DNA of 64,000 bases from Rikenella microfusus DSM 15922 (GTDB lineage Bacteria > Bacteroidota > Bacteroidia > Bacteroidales > Rikenellaceae), in contig NZ_KE386488.1 in assembly GCF_000427365.1 (NCBI RefSeq), forward strand, positions 1,833,882-1,897,881, read 5' to 3'. The notes under the pieces were generated by a model that had not been told where the DNA came from, searched no databases, and was given only the letters and a program-made list of their open reading frames with translations. Below, piece after piece: positions 1 to 7,302 of the stretch (position 1 is the first letter of the stretch; each line of letters begins with the position of its first letter). The position numbers and the translations under genes are program-made.

Positions 1-976
1 CCAATCCGGCGAGGATACGCCCCAAATCCCGGAACGCGCCGAGGGCGTCGCCGTTTCCGCCGGCCACTTTGCCGCGCAGCGTCCGCAGCAGGGGAACCGT
101 GAAGTCGCTTTTCGCCAGCAGGCCGACCAGTCCGGCGTAGCTGCCCATCATGCCGAGGAAAGTCTCCAGGCGGGACTGCATCCGTCCGATCCGCTTGGCA
201 TAGGTGCCGACGATACCCAGCTGCGATAACGAAAGGAGTATGGCGGGCCAGATGAATCCGTCGGCGCCTGCTGCGACCGCTCCCCATGCTCCCACGGTCA
301 GGGCCGGCAGCAGGTACGGCAGCCATTTCCAGAGGGAGCCTCCGAACAGTTCCGGTTCCGCGAGGAAACGTCTCCACGCTTCGTCGTCCGGTCCGTCGTT
401 TTTCTTTTTCCGTCCCAGCGTGCCGACCGTGCGGAAATGCAGGCACCAGTCCGGGCTGGCGGCCAGCTCCCCGGCGGCCTCCTGCCGCGCCCGGATCTCC
501 GCCGCGTCGAGGCAGGGCGTAAGCAGCCACCGGGCCAGGCCTCGCCGTCCGTCCGGGGTGACGGTGCGGTCGATCCGGCGGAAAAGGGAGTCTTCGCCGA
601 ACAGGTCGAGGTCGGCGGCATAGGGGTGCGCGGGATCGGCGAACTCTTCGCCCGTCGGCAGGTCGTCGAAATCGTCTTCCAGTGCGCCCGATTCCGTGCG
701 GCAGCAACGGATCATCTCGTCGCAATAACGGATCCGCCGGACGACGAATCCGTCCAGCACGCCTAACAGGATAAACGCGATGAGGGTCGCTGCGGCCATC
801 CCGATCCAGAACGGGCTGTCGAGCGCGACGATTCCGTAGAGGTCGCCGACGAGCAGTCCGAAAACGGCGATTCGCAGTACGGTAACGGCGTTGCGTTTTT
901 GCCGTTCTTTTTTCAGAATGGCGGTTTGCCGTGCGGAGGTCTCGGCATAATAGGCGAGCGGGGCGTTTTTATTCAT
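1..976 (-). CDS. MutS-family ATPase-like protein, N-terminal 325 residues (runs off window start)
   Basis: An open frame reads from the ATG at 976 (first residues MNKNAPLAYYAETSARQTAI) to the window edge with no stop, so the 3' half is missing. The visible part has a short basic N-terminus, two hydrophobic segments at about residues 30-75, a soluble region, and a further hydrophobic pair at about 225-265. This layout matches the roughly 600-residue membrane-associated MutS-related proteins of Bacteroidota, whose C-terminal ABC-type ATPase would lie outside the window. The family assignment is from overall resemblance; no Walker motif is present in the visible part. The protein may bind or process branched DNA, but its role is not known. 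The shorter frames in this stretch on both strands are shadows. Confidence 0.65.
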   Translation of the reverse strand, partial: MNKNAPLAYYAETSARQTAILKKERQKRNAVTVLRIAVFGLLVGDLYGIVALDSPFWIGMAAATLIAFILLGVLDGFVVRRIRYCDEMIRCCRTESGALEDDFDDLPTGEEFADPAHPYAADLDLFGEDSLFRRIDRTVTPDGRRGLARWLLTPCLDAAEIRARQEAAGELAASPDWCLHFRTVGTLGRKKKNDGPDDEAWRRFLAEPELFGGSLWKWLPYLLPALTVGAWGAVAAGADGFIWPAILLSLSQLGIVGTYAKRIGRMQSRLETFLGMMGSYAGLVGLLAKSDFTVPLLRTLRGKVAGGNGDALGAFRDLGRILAGL

Positions 977-1032
977 GCAGTCGCTGTGCGTAAAATATCG
1001 GTAAAGATAAAACGGATTTTTATTATGCGTAT

Positions 1033-1198
1033 CCGATTCACTGATATACCGAATATACTAGGATACGGGTTTCCCCGATCGGCTCCGCGCCGGACGGCAT
1101 AAGGCGATGCAAGCTCGGGCAAAAGACCCGGAGGGGTCCGTCGCGAGCCGAAAAAGCGCCGGTGAAAACCGTCGGTATAGCTAAAGTATATCATCGGG
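1033..1198. repeat. R2-family intergenic element
   Basis: About 166 bp with imperfect inverted ends (ccgattcactgatatacc on the left, and its counterpart ending atatcatcggg on the right). The GC-rich core contains cgcgccggacggcataaggc, which recurs near 28390 and, slightly changed, near 4500, 24845 and 57495. It fills the gap between the MutS-like gene and the acetyltransferase. No reading frame of note is present and no clear target duplication is visible. Confidence 0.6.
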
Positions 1199-1270
1199 TC
1201 TAATGGCTTGGTATAATAGTTGATAGCTCCTTTGGCAGCTCTTTTCAGGAGGGTTTGAGGTTCGAAAGCG

Positions 1271-1819
1271 ATGGAAACGAAAATACATATCGCAACGCCC
1301 CGGCTTCTGCTGCGGGAATGGGAAGAGGAGGACGTGGCGCCTTTCACCCGTATGAATGCCGATCCGAGGGTGATGGAGTATTTCCCGGCGCTGCTTTCGC
1401 CGGACGAAACGCGGCAGCTCTATGACCGGATACGGCACGAGTTCGCGGAGTGCGGCTTCGGGATGTTCGCCGTGCAGCGGGCGGCGGAGGGGGATTTTAT
1501 CGGTTTCGTGGGGCTGCATCGGATCGGTTTCGATGCGGATTTCACGCCGGGCGTCGAAGTGGGCTGGAGGTTGTCGCCCGCGGTGTGGGGCCGGGGGTAT
1601 GCTACGGAGGCTGCGGCGGCTTGCCTGGTTCATGCGCGTGAGGCGCTGGGGTTGGAGCGGGTCTATGCGTTCACGGCGTTGCCCAATGTGCGGTCGCAGC
1701 GGGTGATGCGGAAAATCGGCATGGAGCGGGTGGGGGAGTTCGATCATCCGTCGCTGCCGCCCGCGCATCCGTTGGCACGGCATGTCCTGTATGAAAAAAG
1801 GCTGGCGGCGTCGGAATGA
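1271..1819 (+). CDS. GNAT-family N-acetyltransferase (RimJ/RimL type)
   Basis: A 182-residue protein that would transfer an acetyl group from acetyl-CoA to an amine; the substrate cannot be read from sequence. It begins with the typical TPRLLLREW strand. The acetyl-CoA pyrophosphate loop is VWGRGYATEA (about residues 110-119), followed by the family's C-terminal NVRSQRVMRKIGM helix. Length is normal for RimJ/RimL-like enzymes, which modify ribosomal proteins or small molecules. It stands alone, with repeat elements on both sides, so context gives no hint of function. Confidence 0.85.
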   Translation: METKIHIATPRLLLREWEEEDVAPFTRMNADPRVMEYFPALLSPDETRQLYDRIRHEFAECGFGMFAVQRAAEGDFIGFVGLHRIGFDADFTPGVEVGWRLSPAVWGRGYATEAAAACLVHAREALGLERVYAFTALPNVRSQRVMRKIGMERVGEFDHPSLPPAHPLARHVLYEKRLAASE

Positions 1820-1874
1820 CGCGCCGGCCTCTATTCTTTTTATCCTGCTATCTCATAGGACCTGCGGCAGCGGA

Positions 1875-1945
1875 CAGGCCGGAGCCATGTCGGGTGGAGG
1901 GCTGTAACTCGCTGTGCTCGTTTGGCCTCCACTGGCTCCGGCCTG
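1875..1945. repeat. R3-family palindromic element
   Basis: Perfect 12-bp inverted arms, caggccggagcc (1875-1886) and ggctccggcctg (1934-1945), enclose a GC-rich interior. The same arms recur at 4358, 20882, 23223, 38944, 50331 and 53574. It lies between two convergent genes (acetyltransferase and ppa) and could form a hairpin in either transcript. It is listed as a repeat because no T-tract follows. Confidence 0.7.
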
Positions 1946-1973
1946 ACAATAAACGCCGCACTGTTAAATCTTT

Positions 1974-2642
1974 TTACAGTTTCAGCAGGGCTTCGAGGTT
2001 GTTGAACCGGTTGTGGTAGTCTTCCATCGAACGGCGGATTACTTCTTTGGCTTCTTCGGCTCCGTAGATGTGGGTGATCTCCACGTTCCGTTTGGCTCCG
2101 GGCAGGTCTTTGTAGGTCAGGAAGTAATGGCGCAGGCGCTCGACGACCAGCGGGGGAAGTTCCGATACGTCGTCAATATTGCCGTACACGGCGTCGTGTT
2201 TCAGCACGGCGATGATTTTGTCGTCGGCTTCGTTGTTGTCGATCATGCGGATGCCGCCGACGGGTTTGGCGTGCACCAGGATGTCGCCGTGGGTAATGGT
2301 CTTTTCGGTTAGCACGCAGACATCCACGGGGTCGCCGTCGCCGTGTATGTCGGTGCGTTGCAGGGCGTCGTTGCTCATCTGCGCGACCCGTTCGCCGCTG
2401 TAACTCTGCGGCAGGAATCCGTACAGGGCAGGAACGGTGTTGGAATATTTCTGGGGCCGGTCGATGAACAGGTAACCGGACTCTTTATCGACTTCGTATT
2501 TGACGGTGTCGGTCGAGACGATCTCGATAAAACAGGTTACTTTGTCGGGTGCTTCGTCTCCGATGTTCACTCCGTGCCAGGGGTGCGATTTGTAGCGCAA
2601 CCCCATCAACTGACCCACGATCGGGTCCATCAATTTCGACAT
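1974..2642 (-). CDS. ppa: inorganic pyrophosphatase (family I)
   Basis: Hydrolyses pyrophosphate to two phosphates in the cytoplasm, pulling biosynthetic reactions forward. The 222-residue protein carries the family I signature GDGDPVDVCVL, whose Asp residues bind the catalytic metals, plus the surrounding conserved DRPQKYSNTVPALYGFLP segment. The frame is open 77 codons further upstream, but that extension runs through the large intergenic hairpin at 2787-2853. The ATG at 2642 (MSKLMDPIVG) is therefore chosen. The gene lies downstream of trxB on the same strand, separated by hairpin-rich DNA, so co-transcription is doubtful. Confidence 0.93.
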   Translation of the reverse strand: MSKLMDPIVGQLMGLRYKSHPWHGVNIGDEAPDKVTCFIEIVSTDTVKYEVDKESGYLFIDRPQKYSNTVPALYGFLPQSYSGERVAQMSNDALQRTDIHGDGDPVDVCVLTEKTITHGDILVHAKPVGGIRMIDNNEADDKIIAVLKHDAVYGNIDDVSELPPLVVERLRHYFLTYKDLPGAKRNVEITHIYGAEEAKEVIRRSMEDYHNRFNNLEALLKL

Positions 2643-2697
2643 AATCTTCTGAAATTTTATCCGTTCGTTTATCCGTACATTGATGTTTGAGTCAGCC

Positions 2698-2942
2698 GTT
2701 CTTTTTCTGAAGAAAAAGAACCAAAAAGACTTTCGAGCAGCTACGCTACACCTCAGGCTCCGCAATCCTCTCGCATTGAGAGACCCTTTGTTCTGTAACG
2801 GACAGGGGGCTAATCGGGTATAACCCTTAGCCCCCTGTCCGTTACAGAACAAACCTTCAAAGGAACAGGGCATCCGGCAGGCTCAGGAGATGCGCCAGCA
2901 TCTCAAAAAGTTTTTTCGGTTCCTTTTGTGAACAAAAGGAAC
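2698..2942. other. triple-hairpin intergenic region between trxB and ppa
   Basis: Three inverted repeats in series. A 10-bp hairpin lies at 2698-2707/2712-2721 (gttctttttc and complement). A perfect 27-bp pair is at 2787-2813/2827-2853, with a further 4-bp stem (gggt/accc) inside. A second 10-bp hairpin is at 2919-2928/2933-2942 (gttccttttg and complement). The central one is strong enough to stop or protect transcripts from both directions. There is no coding capacity beyond the fortuitous upstream extension of the ppa frame. Confidence 0.75.
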
Positions 2943-2984
2943 AGTACCCTCAAACACAACAGTACAAATAAACGAACGATTAAA

Positions 2985-3914
2985 TTACGCGTTATTTTCA
3001 GCGAGGAAGCGTTCGCATTCCAGCGCCGCGATACAGCCCGACCCCGCCGCCGTGATCGCCTGACGGTAGTGCGGGTCCTGGACATCCCCCGCCGCGAACA
3101 CCCCCGGGACATTCGTGCGGCCGTGATGCGTAATGATATACCCCTGCTCGTCCAGATCGACCTGTCCCTGTACCAGTTCCGTATTCGGATGGTGGCCGAT
3201 CGCCAGGAACACCCCGTCCACGTCGATCCTCCGTTCGGCGCCGTCGTTCCCCGCCAGCAACATGCCCGTCACCCCATTGTCATCGCCCAGCACCTCTTTC
3301 GTGTTATGCTCGAAAATCACCTCGATATTAGGCGTAGTGAACACCCGTTGCTGCATCGCCTTCGACGCCCGGAGATAATTCTTGCGCACGATCAGATAGA
3401 CCTGCCGGCAGATCGAAGCCAGGTACGTGGCCTCCTCGCAGGCCGTGTCGCCCCCGCCGATGACCGCCACATCTTTCTTCCGATAGAAAAAACCGTCGCA
3501 CGTCGCGCATGCCGATACGCCCATGCCCCGGTATTTCTGTTCCGAAGGCAGCCCCAGGTATTTCGCCGTCGCGCCTGTAGCGATGATGATCGAATCGGCC
3601 GACAGGGTCCGTTCTCCGCCGTCGATCTCCGCGACGAAAGGCCGGATGCTGAGGTCCAGCCGCGTAATGACCCCGAAACGTACCTCGGTGCCGAACCGTT
3701 GCGCCTGTTTTTTTAGGTCTTCCATCATGGCCGTGCCTGAAATTCCTTCCGGATAACCCGGAAAGTTCTCGATGTCGGTCGTGGTCGTCAGCTGTCCGCC
3801 CGGTTCGATTCCTTCATACACCACCGGACTCAGGTTGGCCCGTGCCGCATATATGGCTGCCGTGTAGCCTGCCGGCCCGCTGCCGACGATCAGGCATTTG
3901 ATTTTTTCGGTCAT
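2985..3914 (-). CDS. trxB: thioredoxin-disulfide reductase
   Basis: FAD/NADPH flavoenzyme that reduces thioredoxin in the cytoplasm. The 309-residue protein has the FAD-binding GSGPAGYTAA near the N-terminus (residues 11-20), the redox-active CATC at residues 136-139, the NADPH-binding VIGGGDTACEEA immediately after it, and the second FAD motif GVFAAGDVQD near the C-terminus. Length is normal. A good -7 box (TACCTTTG) lies upstream at 3961-3968 on this strand, giving a leader of roughly 45 nt. Confidence 0.95.
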   Translation of the reverse strand: MTEKIKCLIVGSGPAGYTAAIYAARANLSPVVYEGIEPGGQLTTTTDIENFPGYPEGISGTAMMEDLKKQAQRFGTEVRFGVITRLDLSIRPFVAEIDGGERTLSADSIIIATGATAKYLGLPSEQKYRGMGVSACATCDGFFYRKKDVAVIGGGDTACEEATYLASICRQVYLIVRKNYLRASKAMQQRVFTTPNIEVIFEHNTKEVLGDDNGVTGMLLAGNDGAERRIDVDGVFLAIGHHPNTELVQGQVDLDEQGYIITHHGRTNVPGVFAAGDVQDPHYRQAITAAGSGCIAALECERFLAENNA

Positions 3915-3960
3915 TTTCGTTGGATTTTATATCGGATTTGCTCCTGATGAATTATGAGAA

Positions 3961-3968
3961 CAAAGGTA
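3961..3968 (-). promoter_or_regulatory. putative trxB promoter -7 box
   Basis: TACCTTTG on the minus strand matches the Bacteroidota -7 consensus TAnnTTTG and lies about 47 nt upstream of the trxB start. The -33 element was not clearly identified. Confidence 0.55.
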
Positions 3969-4084
3969 ATGATTTTTACAGAAGGAGGGATATGTTCCGG
4001 CTGGGGAAAACCGTCCGGTCGCATCCGACGGAGCAGGGCAGATCGGCGATTCTCGCGGTTCGAAAGCCGGCTGCGGAAAATTTT

Positions 4085-4320
4085 GAACCGTAGGTTTAAT
4101 TGTATGTCTTTCGCCGACAGGCGCTTGTTCTTTCTTTCCCGCTCATGCCGCGGGGGCACTTGCTTTCTTGCGCGACCAAGAAAGCAAGCAAAGAAGTCGC
4201 CGGGAATGCGATTCCCCGTTCCCGACTCACGTCGGATCGGAAAATCGCACATTCCCGGGTCGGCAGCCTTTACCCGTACTTCGATACCAAGGGAAAAGCC
4301 GGGAGTACTTTTTAAGCCTG
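4085..4320. repeat. R4-family element with central poly-T/poly-A hairpin
   Basis: About 235 bp beginning in aaccgtaggtttaattgtatg. It contains the perfect 12-bp hairpin cttgctttcttg/caagaaagcaag (4159-4170/4177-4188) and then a gggaat/attccc stem near 4200-4220. Closely related copies lie at 35610-35830 and 50515-50880. Hydrophilic short frames cross it, but they differ between copies and are not genes. Confidence 0.7.
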
Positions 4321-4357
4321 CATGATTACCATCATGATTACCAAGTTCTCCCTTAGT

Positions 4358-4429
4358 CAGGCCGGAGCCACCCCCGGCGTAGGCCTGCAACTGCGCTGCG
4401 CTTGTTGCGGCCCCGCTGGCTCCGGCCTT
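4358..4429. repeat. R3-family palindromic element
   Basis: Arms caggccggagcc (4358) and ggctccggcctt (ending 4429) enclose the conserved interior acccccggcgtaggcctgca. It follows directly after the R4 copy, so the 690 bp between trxB and the M23 gene is almost entirely repeat DNA. A fragment resembling an R1 end (ggactatatacgacttta) lies at 4464-4483, followed by R2-core-like sequence (cggcgccggacggcatgagg). Confidence 0.65.
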
Positions 4430-4593
4430 GAATCTGCAAATTAAAAGTAGGATTAAATATAAGGGGACTATATACGACTTTACGTAAACCCCCTTTCGGT
4501 TCGGCGCCGGACGGCATGAGGCGGTGCGAACCCGGACACTCCGGCCGGTTTGGAATAACCTCCGGACCATGTGCGATTGCGTCCGGCTTTCAT

Positions 4594-4601
4594 TATCTTT
4601 G
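4594..4601 (+). promoter_or_regulatory. putative promoter of the M23/LysM lipoprotein gene
   Basis: TATCTTTG matches TAnnTTTG, with TTG about 18 nt upstream (4577-4579). Only four bases separate it from the GTG start at 4606, implying a leaderless or nearly leaderless message. The stretch from the -33 TTG through the -7 box is almost the same as upstream of feoAB (47701-47730, minus strand). Confidence 0.6.
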
Positions 4602-4605
4602 TCCC

Positions 4606-6267
4606 GTGAAACGATTTTTATTTTCGAACAATTTGCACGCTTCCGTCCCGTGTTTTTTGACGGGAGCGGTGTGTATGCTGGCCGTCGGATGCTCGCCCCG
4701 GCTGGCGCCTGTCGGCACCGGCGGCCTGCTGACCCGTTCTTTCGCGAATTATTCGCAATCGACCGTAGTGCGGAGCGAGGCGCTGATGGCTGCCGAAAAG
4801 CCGGTCGAAGGTTCCCGTACGCCGGTACCCCGGCAGGAGACGACCCGCCGGTATGCCGCCGGCGAAGGGCAGAAGACCGTGCGAAGCGAATCGCAGACGA
4901 TTGCTCCCGAGAACGAACCGGCAGTTGCCGCCGTTTCCGAAAAGGAGACGCAAGAGGAGGCCCCGGCCGTCTCGCGCTCGTCGGGTATTCCGAAAGCGAC
5001 GGAAGAGTCGGTTTCCGGCTTGCAGAACGTGACTTTCGCGACCCCGCAGCAGAACCGGAACGAAACGGCTCCTGTTTCGAATGTCTCCTATACGTCGGGG
5101 AAAACTTCTTCTTCGGCGCAGGCGGCCGGAGCATCCATGAACAGACGCGAACGCCGGGCGTTGGAACGGCAGCGCAGGGCGGAGGCGAAACGGCTGCTCG
5201 CGGAACGCGAACAGGCAGGAGAGAGTGCCGCTCCTGCCGAAACGGTGCCGCCCGAAACGCCGGCTTCGGAGAGTAACAAGTCCGAAGAGTTGTCCGTCGA
5301 AGATTTCCTGCCCGGAGAATCGTCGGCGATGGCCCGGGCCGTGGCTATGCCGCAAACGGGCGTGACGAGCAAACCGGCTCCGGAGTTTACCCGCACGCAG
5401 ACCGTCGGGCAGGCGGTTGCCGGCCAGGATCCCGATGCCGTGGAACCGCCGGTCCATCGGTTCAAACCGAACGAGACGGAGCACGTCAAATTCTCCTATT
5501 ACGATCCGTTCGGCCAGGGCAACAACCGCTTCGTCGTGGTATTGGACGAACAACGTTTCTGCTATCCTTATCCCGGCAAATTCCTGTCCGGATACGGCCC
5601 CCGGGGCCGCAGCATGCACACGGGCGTGGACATCAAGGGTGTCCGGAACGATACCATACGGGCGGCTTTCGCCGGGACGGTGCGTATGTCCAAGCCTTAC
5701 AGCGGTTACGGCAACTGCGTGGTGATCCGACATAAGAACGGGCTGGAGACCCTGTACGGACACAACAGCCGCAATCTGGTGCGGGTGGGGGATGCGGTAC
5801 AGGCGGGCGACCCGATCGCCCTTATCGGCCGTACGGGGCGGGCGACCACCGAACATTGCCATTTCGAAGTACGGGTACAGGGTCAGCACATCAATCCGGC
5901 GCTGATTCTGGATTGTCAGAATCACAAGCTGCGCACCGGGGTATTGGCCGTGACGCGACAGTCGAACGGGCGTATCCTGGCGGCGAATCGGGCGAGCGGG
6001 CTGGCGCCGTCGCAGGCGACGGACGTCGAAGATACCGGTTCGCCTTCGACGGTAGCGGCAGGCGGCGGCGAAACCCGGCTGGCGTCTTCTTCCAAAGCGT
6101 CGTCGGGAGGAAGCACTCCGGCCGCATCGGTCTATACGGTCAAATCGGGGGATACGCTGTGGGGGATCGCGCGGCGGTTCGGTACGACGGTGAGCAAACT
6201 GTGTTCGCTGAACAATCTGGATCGCGAAGCGACGTTGCCGTTGGGCAAGAAACTGAAACTGAGGTAA
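4606..6267 (+). CDS. LysM-containing M23 peptidase lipoprotein (cell-wall hydrolase)
   Basis: Predicted envelope lipoprotein of 553 residues. The signal peptide ends in the lipobox LAVGC. A long low-complexity Ala/Glu/Pro-rich linker (about residues 50-270) leads to an M23/LytM domain with the zinc ligands in HTGVD (H338, D342) and HCH (H417, H419). A LysM peptidoglycan-binding domain closes the protein (YTVKSGDTLWGIARRFGTTV onward, residues 509-553). It should cut or remodel peptidoglycan from the outer membrane. The frame is open 30 codons upstream, but the GTG at 4606 gives a proper signal peptide and sits right behind a promoter box. Both HxxxD and HxH are intact, so an active enzyme is likely. 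Confidence 0.85.
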   Translation: MKRFLFSNNLHASVPCFLTGAVCMLAVGCSPRLAPVGTGGLLTRSFANYSQSTVVRSEALMAAEKPVEGSRTPVPRQETTRRYAAGEGQKTVRSESQTIAPENEPAVAAVSEKETQEEAPAVSRSSGIPKATEESVSGLQNVTFATPQQNRNETAPVSNVSYTSGKTSSSAQAAGASMNRRERRALERQRRAEAKRLLAEREQAGESAAPAETVPPETPASESNKSEELSVEDFLPGESSAMARAVAMPQTGVTSKPAPEFTRTQTVGQAVAGQDPDAVEPPVHRFKPNETEHVKFSYYDPFGQGNNRFVVVLDEQRFCYPYPGKFLSGYGPRGRSMHTGVDIKGVRNDTIRAAFAGTVRMSKPYSGYGNCVVIRHKNGLETLYGHNSRNLVRVGDAVQAGDPIALIGRTGRATTEHCHFEVRVQGQHINPALILDCQNHKLRTGVLAVTRQSNGRILAANRASGLAPSQATDVEDTGSPSTVAAGGGETRLASSSKASSGGSTPAASVYTVKSGDTLWGIARRFGTTVSKLCSLNNLDREATLPLGKKLKLR

Positions 6268-6358
6268 AGATTGCTATTTTGGGGATCGGTTCCGTCCGAC
6301 GGCGGGATTCGGGCCGGTCGCCGTTTCCGGAGACCTGTATGCTGCGGGCGCTCGATGA

Positions 6359-6392
6359 CGCCGCCCTGCGAAAAACAATTCGCAGGGCGGCG
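6359..6392 (+). terminator. hairpin terminator candidate after the M23 gene
   Basis: Perfect 14-bp arms (cgccgccctgcgaa, 6359-6372, and its complement, 6379-6392) around the loop aaacaa. Only a weak T-rich tail (gcatttat) follows, so termination efficiency is uncertain. The rest of 6393-6730 holds a 9-bp inverted repeat (aaccttatt/aataaggtt near 6526-6560) and no gene. Confidence 0.55.
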
Positions 6393-6730
6393 GCATTTAT
6401 GCGGGGGTAGGGGGGCGCCGGTGTTTTCCGCATGGCGATCATATATCGAGGAGATACCGGCTGCGCCCGGAATCGGGCAGGGAACTTTCTAATTCGGCCT
6501 TGCGGTACCGCGTCACGCCAGAAACGAGGAACCTTATTTCCGAATAATTTATTTGAATAAGGTTTTGCTCCGATATTCGAAATGCAAACGCCGAGAGCGG
6601 TACTTAGATTTTATACGAAACATTACGCTGTGTGTTTTTGTACGTGCCTGCACCTGGCGATAGCTCCTGAGGCTGGTCTGCACGCGGTTTTCGCAGACTC
6701 TGGCCGGTATGATTAAAGCGAAAAATAATA

Positions 6731-6902
6731 GGTAACTATATACGACGTTACCCTATATTATGCACACTTGATTCTCAGTATATTTCGGTCCTCGCCCACC
6801 TCCTTAAGCAGAGCAAAGCCCCGGTCCCCCGTGCCGAGCTGCACCGCAGGGCCGGTTGGGAAGGTCATTGCCTGATTGCGGGTAAAGTCGTATATAGTTA
6901 CC
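6731..6902. mobile_element. R1 element copy A (MITE-like) with perfect 8-bp target duplication
   Basis: 172 bp. The left end is GGTAACTATATACGACGTTA and the right end is the inverted counterpart finishing CGTATATAGTTACC. It is flanked on both sides by AAATAATA (6723-6730 and 6903-6910), the expected footprint of transposition. The interior shares CTCAGTATATTTCGG and CGCAGGGCCGGTTGGGAAG with the copies at 19827 and 52077. There is no transposase; the short frame inside (6758-6964) is not conserved between copies. Confidence 0.85.
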
Positions 6903-6930
6903 AAATAATAATCGTAGGGTTTATCATATA

Positions 6931-7020
6931 GGGCCGCGGCCTGCGGGGAACGCGACAATCGCATGAGCGATTGATTTTGCGGGTTTCCGCTGCGGGAAGC
7001 TGCGGCCTGTGCGACCCGAA
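6931..7020. repeat. R5-family element
   Basis: The GC-rich palindromic segment starts gggccgcggcctgcgggg and ends gctgcgggaagctgcggcc followed by gtgcgacccg. Related segments are at 35881-35965 and 53418-53520, and a partial one near 50980. It lies between R1 copy A and the promoter of the large operon. No gene is seen in 7021-7300 other than that promoter. Confidence 0.55.
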
Positions 7021-7188
7021 ATCCGCCAATTGTTGCTCAGTCGTTAAACCTTTACGCTGGGTTTCTGTACCGGCAGCTCGAAAATAATTTCAGGGAACAG
7101 GACATCCGAAACCGTTTCCGGACAAGGCCCCGCAGGCGGCGGGTATCCGGTCGGGCCGCACGGAATTGCCGGATTCGGAGAACAAACG

Positions 7189-7220
7189 TTTGCACGAACC
7201 CGGGAAAAAGTGTAATATTG
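7189..7220 (+). promoter_or_regulatory. putative promoter of the 7.3-19.4 kb operon
   Basis: TTTG (7189-7192), 20 nt, then TAATATTG (7213-7220), close to the Bacteroidota TTTG-N19-21-TAnnTTTG arrangement. The leader to the first start codon at 7303 would be about 75 nt. I see no other comparable promoter inside the operon. Confidence 0.55.
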
Positions 7221-7302
7221 TAAGTTTCATTACGGTTCGTATTATACGCTACCGGGATGAAATACGACCCGAAAAACCACTGCCTAAACTACCAACATCG
7301 AT

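Noticed and set aside
6758-6964. 68-codon minus-strand frame inside R1 copy A
   Set aside because: It lies inside a repeat and is not preserved in copies B and D, so it is not a gene.
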